Assembly (NCBI GenBank): GCA_017654935.2
Contig: CM065706.1
Span: forward strand, 11,207,183-11,271,182
From: Phymorhynchus buccinoides
Taxonomy: Eukaryota > Mollusca > Gastropoda > Neogastropoda > Raphitomidae
Direction of reading: 5' to 3'
DNA length: 64,000 nt
A model generated the notes under the pieces. It did not search any database, was not told the origin of the DNA, and saw only the letters and a list, made by a program, of their open reading frames with translations. Position numbers and translations under genes: made by a program. Shown here in pieces: positions 1-12,490 of this stretch (position 1 is its first letter; each line of letters begins with the position of its first letter).

Positions 1-2570
1 AGTGTTGCTTTGATTGAGAACGTAGATCTGAGAGTCAACTGAAGTATTTTTGTATTTGTAAACAGGAACATTATCATGACAGTGGAATGTTGTGGGGTTT
101 TTTACCTTCTCGAATAGCAGAACAATTCCTTCTTCTTCTTTTTCTTCTGCGTTCCAGTGGCCATGTTAAAATCTTTAGTGCAGTCCCGACGGTGAAGTCT
201 GCTGTCTTTTGTAGCGCCTTGGTTGGTCCCCACAGCTTCTCCTGGAGCTTCACTCTCACCGGCCAGGTTTGACACCGAATGTTCTTGGTAAGTAGGGATG
301 ACAGTCCTGGTGGATAATGCTGTCAGGAGTCTGGATGCCACAGTGCCACAGGGCACTCACTTGTGTGTGACAGGTTTATCCTGTGGAGACGTGTGAACAG
401 AGTTGGAAGTGGCCTGTTCTCAGTCTAAACAATATCACCTGGTGCTGACGACTGAGGCCCTGTAGATCATCATTGTCTTTTTCAATCCCTAGTCGTCCCC
501 TCCAAGACTCATGGAACCTGGCGCGCAGAAATGGTTTGTGCCTCCTTATATGGCAGTGGATGATCTGGCTGATTCATTATAATATATTTGCTATACATCT
601 GTATCGTTAAAAATGTGGGACTTTCCCGGTAGTTGCATTGCCTCCGGGCATTGCCTCCAGGATTGTTCCCACCATCTTTATATCTACTCATGTCCCATAT
701 GTGTCTGTTTCAGACCGAGAGGACGTTAAACGGATTTTCATCATCTGGCTGAAATTCATTTGGCTGCCCTGCTTTGAGAGTTTGTCAGCCTGCTGAAACA
801 ATTCCACTTTTGGAGCAAAGTACTCCAAATCTTACGAGAAATGATAGATGATTCGATGATCTGATCGGGTTTGATTTGACCATAAAATGAAATGGTCGGC
901 CTTGGTTTTAACTCATTTAATCCTGCGCCCGACAAAGCATTGGACAAGAAGTCTTTGTTTCCCATTTTCACAGATGAAGCTGCCAGGCCACAAATGGTTT
1001 GTTTTGTGGATTTTTTTTTTGGGGGGGGGGAGTTGAGAATATTGAAACTTATCACCTGAAAATCTTCTTCTGCATTCCTGATCACTTGAAAATAATATTG
1101 AAAAAATAAATTGTATTAATTTATTGACATTGTGGGCTGGAAAGTTCTTTCACTTGAAAGTTCTGTGATTGAAGAGCGTCTTTCAGTCTTCGGCGAACTG
1201 AAGCCATATATTGCACTAATGTTGTGATTAAAAATTGCGATGTACTGAGTTTCTGCGGAATGGGACTAACAATTGTGATTGTAGCGCGTTGAAATTGTGT
1301 GACGTACTGAGTTTTGTTGAATGAAAATGTATGGTAAAATGTATTTTGTTCACTTGAACACGCATTAATTATGTATAAAAAAATGAAGGGTCAAAATGCA
1401 TGGTTTAGAGGTGTTTCTTCTCTGTAGACCTGCACTCCGTAGTTTCGACATCTTTACATTATGTATCTTGTCGTGGTCGGTAACCAGTTTCTGTGTATAT
1501 TGTCGGTGAAATTCACAAACCTCGTATCTCCATTTTAGGTAGTTTTGAAAAAGAAAAAAGAAAAAGTTTTAAAAATTAACCACCTTTACCATAATTTATT
1601 AACTCTAATGAATATGTTGTTCAAGGCAGTGCTAGTTTAGTCCTGCATTTTGTTAAAAAGTACTTTACTTTATACTTGATGGCTATATATATATATTACT
1701 TGAAAAGAACGAAGATACCAGTTTTTGTCCTTTAACTAGATCTGAATTTGGGACTTACGATTTTTTCTTCTATGTTCACAACCTCGTTTTACCCCAGATA
1801 GAAAGTCGTTAGAGATAACGAGCTTTTGGTGGAAGGTGGCGGGGAAAAAATTAGAGAGCTGACTCAAAAGAAAAACTGGATAATTAGAGAGCTAAAAAAC
1901 TAAAAACAAAACAAAAAATCGAGATACGAGGGTTGTGAATTTCACCGACGGTATGTGGGGACTAATAGGCGTGAGAAAAGATGTAGAAAGGGTGTGTCTT
2001 AGGGCCTAGCCACACGTCCACCTAAAATCGTAACGACTTGTACGATTACGATTCGAATCCACGTGATCTCGAAGCGTTGAATGACATTTGTTCTTGGAGA
2101 CCACGGTGATCGAAGTCGCTGACCTGTTCTACTCTAGTTCTTTTCGAGTCGTATTATACTCAATTTGATACCTCTAACTTACGCTTCAAAAAAACTGAAA
2201 ATAATGCTCTTTAATTTCTTGGGATTACTACTCATTTTCAGTGGAACATTGTTTGTTTGATGGTTTAATGACTAAAACTAAGAAATGAAATAGTGAGGCC
2301 AAAAACTACTCATTTCAGCTATACCAAAAAACTCACTCATTTCAGCTATCCAGGAACTACTCAAGACTTGTGTAAGGTGGGTAACCAGGAATTCGTAGCG
2401 TACAGTCCGTTCGGTTTTAGTGGATAGTGTGGCTGGGCTCTTTTTTAAGGGTCATGGTGGCATGCTAGTCTTAACCTAATATGTATTTTCCCCATTTGAC
2501 GGGGAGAATTGTCCGACGTGTTGTGTGTGAGTGACGGGGGGGGGGGGTGGGGGTTGAGAGAGAGAGAGAG
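1..2570. other. No gene recognised; repeat-derived and unique AT-rich DNA
   Basis: No reading frame here has recognisable protein similarity or convincing splice structure. Bases about 520-745 are a partial copy of a dispersed repeat whose fuller copies lie near 28,720, 35,515 and 35,755; the shared marks are gcctccgggcattgcctcc and a tail reading gaggacgt-aaa. A short GA tract lies at about 2,558-2,576. I see nothing else that I can name. Confidence 0.6.
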
Positions 2571-2585
2571 AGAGAGTGCTTAAAA

Positions 2586-2841
2586 CCCTTCACCGCCAGC
2601 CGATGTTTTGTCAGCCAAAACATTTCTATTAAACGACCCTCGGGTAGAGAAAACAATCTGTCGTAATTTTGGGGATTCGCTCTGTTACATATTGAAAGGC
2701 AAGGGCCTATACCTTACCTCCAAAAATTAGGAGAATAGGGTTCTTTGGATAACAGACCATGATTTGATTCTTTCTAGTGACAAAACATGGGTGTCAAATC
2801 GTTGTGGTGGCAAAAATATGATGTTTGGGCGGTTGAAAGGG
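2586..2841. mobile_element. Decayed MITE of the TTAA / CCCTTTCACCGCC family
   Basis: Degenerate copy of the roughly 240-bp palindrome-ended family best seen at 20,032-20,272 and 49,816-50,059. The left end reads ccttcaccgccagcc and the right end gggcggttgaaaggg. The interior shares the motifs ggataacagacc and ttagtgacataggtgt with the other copies. Confidence 0.55.
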
Positions 2842-3128
2842 TCAATTGTGTATGTCGGTGTGCGCACACGGACGAGGTAGTGTCTGTTGTAAATGTGTAG
2901 CAAGTATGTGTTGCATGTGTGTGTTTTGTTCTGAAATGGAGAGAATATATTTGGAAACTGGAATTTGATTTGAGAAATGGAAAAGAAAAATTTTTTGTAA
3001 ATTGGTTGATTTTTTTTGCTTGGGGATTTCTTTTTTTTTTAGCGGAAGCAATCGTTGGCGGAAAACAAAGAATATGTAAAGTCAATATTTCCGATCATTT
3101 CAGGTCATTTTTTGCTTATAGGAATTGT

Positions 3129-3538
3129 TCAGAATAATTAAGGGGAGTGATTTCTTCATGGTGTGTGGGAGTGATCTTGGCCTAATTCAATCGGTCAAAC
3201 AGGGGAAACTACTCTACCATCATCTGGATCCCCAGCCTATCGACTCGTGTGTTTTTGAGCAGACATACTGCACTTAGAACACAGCGTTCATCATTCTAAA
3301 AATTTACGTCATTTATATTTTTACGTCACATTTTATCAGTTTGTGGGCAAATGGCCGTACCCTCATTTTTCTAAAAATAAAAATGGTTGCAAGTCGTTGA
3401 CTTCGCATCTTGCGGTTTCAACGCTTCGACACCATGGTTGTTATGGTTTTGTCCGACTTGCGTCAAGGTAACACAACTCGTAATTTTTCACGAAAATGCT
3501 CTCCCCTAATCTTTTCTGAAAATCGTCTATTTCAGCGT
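3129..3538. mobile_element. Inverted-repeat element, AATTAAGGGGAG family
   Basis: One of four copies (others near 8,775, 31,456 and 42,776). The left end reads aataattaaggggagtgat; the right end reads ctcccctaatcttttctg, the imperfect reverse complement. It has no coding capacity, so it is a non-autonomous element of unknown superfamily. Confidence 0.6.
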
Positions 3539-3766
3539 CCACATCGGTGTTTTATCTGTGCCATAATTGGTTGTTTTACAAGCTTTAGTTAGACGATGTG
3601 GCTGTGTCGTGATGGGCAACTGATAAGTCCAACATTGGTAAGTGGAAGTTTACCAATTTTGACTATAGGTTTGCGTGCAGCAAATCGAAAGAACTTTTGA
3701 AGTGTGTGAGATATGAAGAAAAAATTCTACAATTTATTTCTCAAGAAATCTAAATTTTATTAACGG

Positions 3767-3940
3767 ACCGTATTTTACGGACTACGAGGCGCACCTGATC
3801 ATAAGGCGCACCCCCCCAAAAAATTAAAAATTGCACAAAATTCATATTTTGTTATTATAGTTTCTTGCTATGTTATCAGTCACATTCTAAGGTCTCAGTC
3901 TAGGAAAAAAAGTTTCGCCTTATAGTCCGTAAAATACAGT
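3767..3940. mobile_element. MITE with cggactataaggcgc termini
   Basis: Short element with inverted ends accgtattttacggactac and tatagtccgtaaaatacagt. The same family occurs at about 7,599-7,924, 17,305-17,455, 26,600-26,845, 30,095-30,260 and 36,120-36,930, and pieces of it are joined to MSH6 exon copies at 25,030-25,440. The terminal sequence is common to many animal MITEs; I do not assign a superfamily. Confidence 0.65.
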
Positions 3941-4174
3941 CATAATTGGACTGAATCACTGAATGTGGAACCGACTTCAAAAGATCTGCATTATTCATAT
4001 TGCCTCATTGTATTTCTAACTCGTATTTTCTCTTCTTTTTTCTAATATTAACTTGCTGATGAAATGAATGAAGACATTGTTAAAAAGATCTGTACTCGGA
4101 TAACCTTGTAGCAAAATACTGCCCTTTTTTATTTTCCTGTTGTAATTTTGTTTCTTCCGTTCCTCCAATTTTAA

Positions 4175-4489
4175 CCTTTTCACCGCCAATGTCGTATTTT
4201 TAGCACACAATTGGTTAACCTTTCCGCCGCATCCCTGGAGTTTTGTTTTTTTTTTTTTTTTTTTTTTCAGCAAAAAAAGTTTCCATTAAGCTTACCTGGT
4301 TAGAGAAAAACAATCATCTTCAAGAGTGGGGGATTCCTCTATGACATTATAGCTTAGGGCATATCCTTCCTCCCAATATAAAGAAACATGGTCTTTTGGA
4401 GGATAACAGACCCTTGGTTTGAGGCCTTTTCGTGACATGGGTGTTTAAATCATTGTGGTGCTAAATTGGCGACAGTTGCGTGAAAGGTT
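4175..4489. mobile_element. TTAA-family MITE, decayed or nested
   Basis: Ends resemble ccttttcaccgcc on the left and gtgaaagg before tttaa on the right. A second internal terminus near 4,220 (cctttccgccgc) next to a poly-T run suggests two overlapping insertions. Confidence 0.5.
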
Positions 4490-4699
4490 TAACCCCATGT
4501 CACTAAGGCATCACCATCAGGTCCATGTGATTCCAAAGACCCTATTTCTTAATTTTAGAGGTAAGGATGCTAAGGTTATACATGTCCACAGAGGAATTCC
4601 GCAATGTTAGCAGATATGTTATTTTCTCTACCCAGTTAAGTTTTAATGGTATCTTTTGGCTTTTTTTTTGAAAAAATGGCTGGCGTCGAAAGGTTAATA

Positions 4700-4872
4700 C
4701 AGTGGAACCTCCCTTATAACATAATATAACAATAAGACCTTCAAAATCATCCACTGAGGTCTTATAAGGAGGTAATTTTAATACTAACTTTACAAAGAAG
4801 GCAATGTCTCAGAGAAGTAGTCTTATGGGGGAGGGAGTCTTATATGGTGGGTCCTTTAAGGGAGGTTCCCCT
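4700..4872. mobile_element. Palindromic MITE, CAGTGGAACCTCCC family
   Basis: Begins cagtggaacctcccttata directly after TA and ends with an imperfect ggttcccctg. Related copies lie at about 9,625-9,755, 10,807-10,971, 11,090-11,234, 26,850-27,014, 33,230-33,390, 34,090-34,485 and 51,787-51,960. TA flanks plus these ends suit a Tc1/mariner-pogo-type element. No coding capacity. Confidence 0.65.
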
Positions 4873-5007
4873 GTGTTAATTTGACTGAACTTCATGCATT
4901 CAATAACAGACTTGAATATTGTAATACAGCGGCCCTCCCTTTACTGATAGACCTTTGAAAATTCCACCCAAAGGTCTTAAATTATTACGTATCAGGTATT
5001 TTTATCG

Positions 5008-5330
5008 TCCAGGCGTCTCTTGTGAAATTTCAGGTTCCTCCCACTGGAGAGCGCGTCACAGCCAGAGGCGCACCACCCATTTTTTTTTTTGCATGCTATT
5101 TTAACGTGACTGGTGAGGAAGGAAGAGGGTGGGGTGGTAAATATTTTGAACCAAATGACAACAACTTTTTTTCCGTTGCACTGGTTTAACGAGTGCTAAT
5201 GCATGGCCACGGGACCTCGGTTTATCGTCTCATCCGAGACTCCACGTTCAGACTGTAAGCCTAGTGGCACAGTGAGAGGAAAAATCCCCTGACCGAGGTC
5301 GACTCGTGTTTACTTGTGCCACTATAACTC
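5008..5330 (-). repeat. tRNA-derived SINE, family 1 (head-truncated)
   Basis: Minus-oriented copy of the SINE seen full length at 56,785-57,167. It shows the 3' part aggcgtctc-tgtgaaattt and the conserved core read as tttatcgtctcatccgag. The tRNA-like head is damaged at the high-coordinate end. Confidence 0.7.
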
Positions 5331-6647
5331 GTAGTCAGATTTTAAGAGGGAGATTGGTGGAATTTTTTAGTGACATCTTAATTAGGGTATCTAGTTCCTT
5401 AAAATGGAGCTCCATGGCTGGGTGGATAAGCCCTTTCCCATCACGCATAACCTGAATGATTGTCGGGTTGGTAGGTTTTAATCCCGTTGTTCGTTTTCGG
5501 TGTTTTGTGTCCTTTGGGATATGGGCAACTTTACCTTTAACTCCTATTTTCCTCTCTCGACCCGCAGGTGAAAAATTATTTGTTTCCTGACTTTTCCGGT
5601 TGGGGAATGTTTAAACCCTCTTGAGTGAGGATAGGGAGAGATAGATTCTAAAGAGGCCTGGGCACCTCTTGGCATTCACATAATTGTACAGACAAATATT
5701 TGGATTCTTTCATAATTTCAGGAAAAAATCTCTTTTGAAGTGCTCACACAGAGCCCGTTCATTTACAATCGTCACTGCAATGAGAGCTCTCTGGTGTGTG
5801 TATAACCAGGCCAGAATTAGTGCGTATGAAAAATGCCACATAGGGGGTCTCTGATAGTGGGGGGGGGCCAGCTACCAGTCGTTTGGGCGCTTGAATACAC
5901 AGAGGCAACTTCCTTCTGGCTGGGGCGTTATTTGGGCAGAATCATGCAAGAAGTTAGGTTGTCAAAAACCTGATACTCATAATTTTCTGGTCCCAGGAAT
6001 CTGTATGCTAATGGTCTTTTTTAACATGCAAAATATTGGCTATCTCATAAAAATTTCAGTCGCTCAGATTCTTATTTCATAATATCATGCCTCTCTGTCT
6101 GTCCCTCCTCCAGGAACAGAGCGAGACAGAGAGGTATTATTTTATAAAATTAGAATCTGAGCATAAATTGCTGGCATTAGGTAGTATTATTTAGTGAAAT
6201 ACATAACATTACCACTGACAAGATTTCCATAAGTATTTGTGATAAGATTTGCGAAAGGGATTAACGCCTATTTTTTTATTATTTTTGTTTATCATCAGGA
6301 TGTCGTTCCACGTTTACCACAGAGAATGTAAGAATATTTACAGTTACAATCCGCTCAGTCAAATTGGTTGGACTGAATTTTATTTTTAATTTTGAGTTAA
6401 AAGACATTAGATTACTGGGCAAAATTATTGTGTTTTCCAGTGTTTTTGATTATCAGGAATCCACTGTAGATAGATCTGTTTCTGATGCGGGTAACTCTTA
6501 ATTGTTTTGCTTTGAGAGCGACTTAGCTGGCTCTTTTTGCCCGCCAGGTGGCATAACGCTCGAAGTGTGCTAATCCCTCATAGTCTTAATTGGATTTCAG
6601 GAATACTTTCGCCGCCATCCATTTGTCAGCCCCCAATAGCATTAACC
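5331..6647. other. No gene recognised
   Basis: Mostly unique-looking sequence with fragments of older repeats. A short inverted pair near 6,085-6,140 (cctctctgtctgtccctcc and agcgagacagagagg) could form a hairpin. No coding region can be supported. Confidence 0.5.
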
Positions 6648-6836
6648 TTTACTTGAGTCCCAGAGAAAAAATATCTGCAATATGAAATTCCTTTGTGACT
6701 GCATACTTAAGGCCTATCCTTACCTCCCAAAATAATAAAAAATAGGTCCTTCTGGTAACAGGCCCTGATTTGAGCCCTGTTAAGTGACTAGGTGTTAACC
6801 GTTGTGGTGCAAACATGCGCATTGGCAGTGAAAGGG
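6648..6836. mobile_element. TTAA-family MITE, CCCTTTCACCGCC type (left end decayed)
   Basis: Bounded by TTAA on both sides. The right end reads ggcagtgaaaggg, typical of this family; the left end is reduced to cctttacttgag. The interior shares the taacaggccctgatttga block with other copies. Confidence 0.6.
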
Positions 6837-9226
6837 TTAAGAGAGTGTTTAATATAACTTTCGTGTGTTTTTTTTTTGCTAGCTGATTTCCAACATGTTG
6901 ATGGACCATGTCGCTTGGCAAACAGCTGCGTTCCTACGATAAAAACAAATGGCGGCTAAAAAATCGGAATTCCGTTTTGGTATTTCAACCGTTTCTTTTT
7001 AACCAAAAAGAGATGAGTAAGCACCTAACTGTGTGTGACTTTATTTCAAGTGACTGATACCTTCTTTTGCAAATATTTGTTTCTATCTTGATTTAAGTTA
7101 TTGGTAAGTGAGTTTTTTTTAGTGGCCTGAAACGCGCGTTCTGGTGGGGTCGAGCGCGCACTATGGACTTGCGACTTCAATGCGCTACAAACATTCGCAT
7201 TAACTAAATAGGATGAAGATACTCGAAGATCGTGTGTGTGACACAGTGTCATTACACACTAGTCCTTTCTTTGCTTTTGTTTCATTTTATTCCTTTCATT
7301 TTTGCACTTTTAATTTTTTTTTATCACTTACCCAGCTGAAGACGATATGCTGGGTCTAACTATTTCTTAGTTAGGCGCATAACGGCAGCCTGCTCTAGTG
7401 ACAGAAAGTGTGGAGCGTCAAAGAAAAAGAAGACAGTTGAACATACTTTGGATTGACAGTGCGAGTGTGACAAATGATTGAATCTGCTGTAGGACCTTTA
7501 GAAAACACAGCACACACACAAACAAAAGCTAGTCTTGTCTTTTTGATTTGTGTTAATTATATTACTTATAACCGTCTTTTGAAAAGTATTTGTATTTACC
7601 GTATTTTATCGGACTACAAGGCCCACCTATTATAAAGCACACCCCCAAAGTTTACACAAAATTCAGATTTTTAATTATAGTTTTCTTACTATTTTATCAT
7701 TCTCAGTCTGGAAAAGTATACCTTAGGTCTTGTTCCATTAGACGAGTAAGTCTGTACGGAAACCCTAATAGTGGGAGAAGGAGGTAAAGTACGCATATAG
7801 GGGAATTCGGACAACGTCGCACTTTCCCTTATTTGTTTCACCTTATTTACGGATTGTGCACGGGTTTCCGCATGGAATATCCGCTTATGTGTGTACACGG
7901 CCTACTAGTCCGTAAAATATGGTAATACTTGTTCAGCATTGGATTTTGTTGTGTTTTTATCAAATCCTTTATTGTGTTGTTTTATTTTTCTGTTGCAAAG
8001 CTAAATGAGGTCAAATATTTTTGGATTGAACAGATGTATCATTTTTTTTCTCATAGGATGCGTTTTGAAAGAATCAGGGAACTGATGTGGACGCACTCTA
8101 TCAACAGAATGTATCTAGTCCAATATATGATACTTTAGTGTTATTTTTACTGAGCAGGGCCTGTATTCACGTTGAGAGAACACATGATACTTCCATCATG
8201 CTAACTTGAACTCTTCCAAAGTCCTATTACAGCCTATAGGACATTGGAAGAGCTTCTAGAGTTTAGCATCATGCGACTTACCCATTTCTCATGCTATCTC
8301 CCGTGAATTACAGGCCAGTAGGGAAAAGACCCCTGAAAGATAAGTGTGTACAACCAGGCATGGTAGTGGGGCAAAGTGGCTTTCAGAGAAATGGCCGTGG
8401 GTCCAGGGGCCGAAGAAAATTCAATAAATTATGAAATTTTTCAAACGCCATTTCAATGCATTATTTAATCATTTTTTCACTTTTTTCGCTGATTTTCCCG
8501 CGTTCGCCGGAGGTCTACCATGCCTGGTATGCAACGAAAACTTCTGAGGCTTGTAACCTAAATTCTCGCCCTGTCTCTTGACTAGTTACGTGACCGCCCC
8601 ATTACTTAGATTCTCCTCCCTTGCCTTGTCATGGAACTAGTAGTAGTAGCCACAAAATGATCTGCTCCTGACTCATCACCAGGGGCCATCGGCAGTTCGG
8701 GCCTACTATTTTATCGCCCTTTCGTGTCGCAAGGATAGTATAAAGCCTCATTATGTCAATAGGACGGTTTCTGAAAATAATTAGGGGATTAATTTCATGT
8801 GTGTGGGAGTGATCTGCTAATTTAATGGTCCAAACCAGGAAGTTACTCCACAAATCAGTAGATCCCCTGCTCTCGCTTCGTAAAGATCGTGTTTCGAGTA
8901 GACTTACATCCTTAGAACACTGTGCGGCATTTTTTTTCCAAATTGGATCATCATTTTATATTTTTAACGTCCACATTTTGCAAGTTTCTATCATTTGTGG
9001 ATTACTGCCGCCCTCTTTAAAAAACATGTTTGGTGGGCAAAATCACTGAACTGCCCTGTGGTTTCATCAAGCTTCGACGCCCTGCAGCGCCACGGTTTGA
9101 CCGAGTAATCGGGTAATCAACGCTATTTTCATGAGTTCTCTCCCTATTTTTCTCTCTCAGAAAATCGTCTATTAATTAACAGAAAAGTAAAAAGAAAGGA
9201 AGTAGGGAGGTGGGGTCGAGATTAAG
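6837..9226. other. Repeat-derived stretch without a gene
   Basis: Contains a dispersed repeat tail at about 7,322-7,440 (ttagttaggcgcataacggcagc, shared with 12,380-12,490 and 44,580-44,720), a cggactataaggcgc MITE at about 7,599-7,924, a repeat at about 8,615-8,770 shared with 21,155-21,310, and an AATTAAGGGGAG element at about 8,772-9,178. No coding region is recognised. Confidence 0.55.
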
Positions 9227-9613
9227 GGTAAAGGTCAGATGTGGCAAAACCCCCCCCTAGCATATCTCGTTTATTGTATTTTTCCCGGGGTTATTGGCAT
9301 TTTCTTACCATCATTAAACTTATTTTAGACCATTTTTTAGCTAATCTACCTTTTTGATACAAACCCTACCCTACCCCTAACCCGACCCCCACCCTATAGG
9401 AAAAAAACGGAAAAACGCAACGACCACAACTGTGCAATCGCGGTGTACTGCAGTACATAGTGGGGGGTAGGGTTAGGTTTTAGGGCTAGGGTTAGATTCA
9501 AAAAAGGTTATTCGCTAAAAATGTTCCTAAATAGTGTTTATGTATGGTAAAAATTCAAAACGTATGAGAATTAACCGCGAAATGCCGGGGGGGTGGCACA
9601 TCTTGACTTTACC
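9227..9613. mobile_element. Foldback MITE with interstitial telomere-like core
   Basis: The ends are inverted: ggtaaaggtcagatgtggca on the left and tggcacatcttgactttacc on the right. The two arms also contain complementary CCCTAACC-like and TAGGGTTAGG-like runs (about 9,362-9,395 and 9,460-9,495). These resemble telomere repeats but are arranged as an inverted pair inside the element, so they are better read as part of the MITE than as an ancestral telomere. Confidence 0.6.
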
Positions 9614-10207
9614 AATTAGTGCTAGGGAACCTCCCTTATAAGACCTTCAAATCATCCAAAACGAGGTCTTATAAGGGAGGTAATTTTTTAATACTTACAA
9701 AGGGCAATGTCTCAGAGGTGGTCTTATATGGAGTAGTCTTTAAGGAGGTTCCACTACTTCAGAATTCCGTTGGAGTTCTTTTCATTTTGAAAGTTTTTCC
9801 TTTTTCAAATCTGACCATTCCAGATATTGGAACGTTTTTGTTTAGGTTCGGAGTTTGTTTCTGTTTCCCATCGAGGTGTGTACCGAAGTTCGGGGGTGCT
9901 TTATATTTATGTTTGATTTTTGGGGTGGTGTTGGTGGGATTATTCCATGATAGGTGCTTGCGTTATTGGATATCGTTTGGATTGTGGTTGTGTTTGCGGA
10001 TGCTGTACCTAAGGAGTTCCATTATAAATGACATCTAAGTTGTGTGTGTGTGAGTGTGTGTGCGCGAGCGCTCACTCTGTGTGCATGTGTGTATATACGT
10101 CACCACATGTTTAGGTATGCATGTCTGTGTGTGTGTGTTGTGTGTTCCATTATATATGCAAATGTGTGTGTAGAATGAAGGGACCAGATGAATATGGTGT
10201 TGTGTTT

Positions 10208-10488
10208 TGAGGAGCGATGCATGTGTCTGTAAGGGTCTGTACACGTCTTCTTCTTCTTCTTCTGCGTTCCAGCCTAATGGGTAGGTTGTATGTAGTGTGT
10301 GTTGAGGAGCGATGCATGTGTCTTGTGTAGGGTCTGTACACGTCTCTTCTTCTTCTGCTTCCCAGGCCCTATGGTAAGGTACGTATATGTGTGGTTTGAA
10401 GAGCTATGCTGTGTCCTTTGTAAGGTCTGTACACGTCTTCTTCTTCGTCCTTCGCTTCCCAGGCCATAATGGTAGGTACGTATGTGTC
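10208..10488. repeat. Three tandem copies of a ~94-bp unit
   Basis: Each unit holds gagcgatgcatgtgtc, gtctgtacacgtcttcttc and a gcttcccaggcc-atggtaggt-like end. Part of the unit also appears at about 24,790-24,850 in reverse orientation and near 130-170, so the array probably grew from a dispersed repeat. A TG-rich stretch precedes it from about 10,038. Confidence 0.7.
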
Positions 10489-10806
10489 CGGTTTTTTCAG
10501 TTCACTGGTCTCCCCCTGCATAGTTACTTGGTTTTTTTTTCTAACCCGTAATTTTGGGGGGGGGGAGGGGTTTTTGGCTGAAAAATGGTCTGGCGGCGAA
10601 AGGGTTAACAGAAATACGAATTCAAAGTTTCTTTCTGCTCGCACACACACCCTACCTCACTATAACCTAACACAACGCCGAAAGCTACAAAAGAAAATTA
10701 TTTGGAAAAACATTTATCCCATTCAGATTTTCATCGTACCCGAAATGAAAAAAAAAAAAAAAAAAACGGGTACATATACAACCAACTATACATCTTCATA
10801 GTATTA

Positions 10807-10971
10807 CGTGAACCTCCCTTACAAGACCTTCAAAAATCATGCACAATAGGTCTTACAGGGGGTCTTGTAAAGGAGTATTTTAATACTTACAAAGGGCATG
10901 TCCTCAGAGAGAAGTAGGTCTTATGTGGGAGGGAGTCTTATAATGGAGGCTCTTATAAGGAGGTTCCACTG
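10807..10971. mobile_element. Palindromic MITE, CAGTGGAACCTCCC family
   Basis: Flanked by TA; ends cgtgaacctcccttacaag and ttataaggaggttccactg. Followed by a partial and a second full relative (about 10,977-11,060 and 11,090-11,234), giving a local cluster of three. Confidence 0.7.
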
Positions 10972-11839
10972 TATTAACAACCTCCATACAAACACCTCCA
11001 TTATAGACCTCATTTTTGGATGTTTTTGAAGGTCTTATAAGGAGGTTCACACTGCACATGCTAAATCATTACTTTTTCTAGTTGCATACCGTAAAGACCT
11101 GTCAAAATCAATCCAAATGAATGTCTTGTAGAGGTAATTTTAATACTTACAAAGAGGGCAATCCTCTCGGAGAAGTAGGACTCTTATTGGGAGGAGTCTT
11201 ATAATGGAGGTCTTATAAGGGAGGTATCCACTGTATTTCATATTCTTTCTAATCTCATGGTAAAAACATGTGATCAGTACAAAACAAAACAACCAAATGA
11301 GATATTAGCACCTGATTAAAGGATACATCTACGTCTTAAAGCGCTTTTTTTTCTTCTTACTGTTGCAGTTACACACAAAACACATAAAACTATGTATCTG
11401 TTCCTGGACATGATTACCAGGAAATTCTGAATTTTTTCCGAGCTACAGAAGTCTTTTAGCTCTGAGAGAAGAAGAGAGAGAGAGCGGAGGAGAGAGAGAG
11501 AGAGCATACCTGCCTACCCCCAATTTCTTTTAAGTACTCCACGAAATAAATTCTTACTTTTTCCCCTCAAATTCTGTACTTTTTCTCTCAAATTCCGTTA
11601 TTGCAAGGATACCCACAACGGACATTACGAACATTAACCCCGCCATGGCGCAATGACGAAAAACTGATTTTGCTGATCTTAGAAGACTTTTTTAAGTTCA
11701 AAATTTTGCCGTATTAATTCTCCACTTACCGTACTGCAGTACTGGGGCTCCAAATCGTGTCAATACGAAAATCGTATAGGTAGGCAGGTCCTGGAGAGAG
11801 AGATGACTGGACAATGGTAATTTGATAGAGAGACCCCCC

Positions 11840-12490
11840 CCCCCACGTGGGGATACGGGCTGGGGTGGGTGTTCTTCCGTACAATAGTTCCCCACCTCTG
11901 GAATTTCTGTGCTTGTAATTCCTCTTGTCTCTCTTTGACTCTGCCTTTTTCCATTGCTTTGTGTCATCTACTATCTTTCTGCTTTTGGGCCCTTCTCCTC
12001 TTTTTTTCCCCACCAAAAAATATTCCTAATGTTATAGTTTTTCCTCTTTGAGCTTCCTCCGAAATCGGACTGTGTCGCGACTGAGCGAGGACACCAGTGA
12101 AAACGGGAGCACATACGTACCATTGTGGCCCTGTATGGCCGGGTAACGCCGAAGAAGAAAGAAGATCCCCCCGTGGATACCGGGGGCGTCTTTTGTATAA
12201 ATCGTTCCCTCAACTTCTGTAAGTTTTGTGTGCTTGCCAACTTTCACTCTAATCTTCAATCTCCTTTGACTGTGCCTTTTCCTTGCTTACTGTCATCAAC
12301 TATCTTTCTGCCTCCGGGTCCATTCTCCTGCCTTTTTCCACGAAACACTTTCAAACATTTCCACCCCAGCCGAATTCGACTTGCTGGTCTAACTGTTTTC
12401 TGGTTAGGCGCGTAACGGCAGCATGATGCAATCTAACGCTCATAATTGACAGGAAACTGTCTTAGCGATCAAAGAAGAAGAAGAAGAAGT
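11840..12490 (+). repeat. Two adjacent copies of a dispersed repeat
   Basis: The order of blocks is gtggggatac, ttgtgcttgtaattcctct, tctctttgactctgcc, ctactatctttctg, then cctccgaaatcgg or ttaggcgcgtaacggcagc. The same blocks are seen at 44,590-44,790 and 45,735-45,855 (reverse), and around the DIRS element (57,428-57,522 and 63,712-63,895). Superfamily unknown. Confidence 0.65.

Noticed and set aside
9360..9495. Ancestral telomere or chromosome fusion point
   Set aside because: Runs are short, degenerate and in inverted orientation inside a foldback element.
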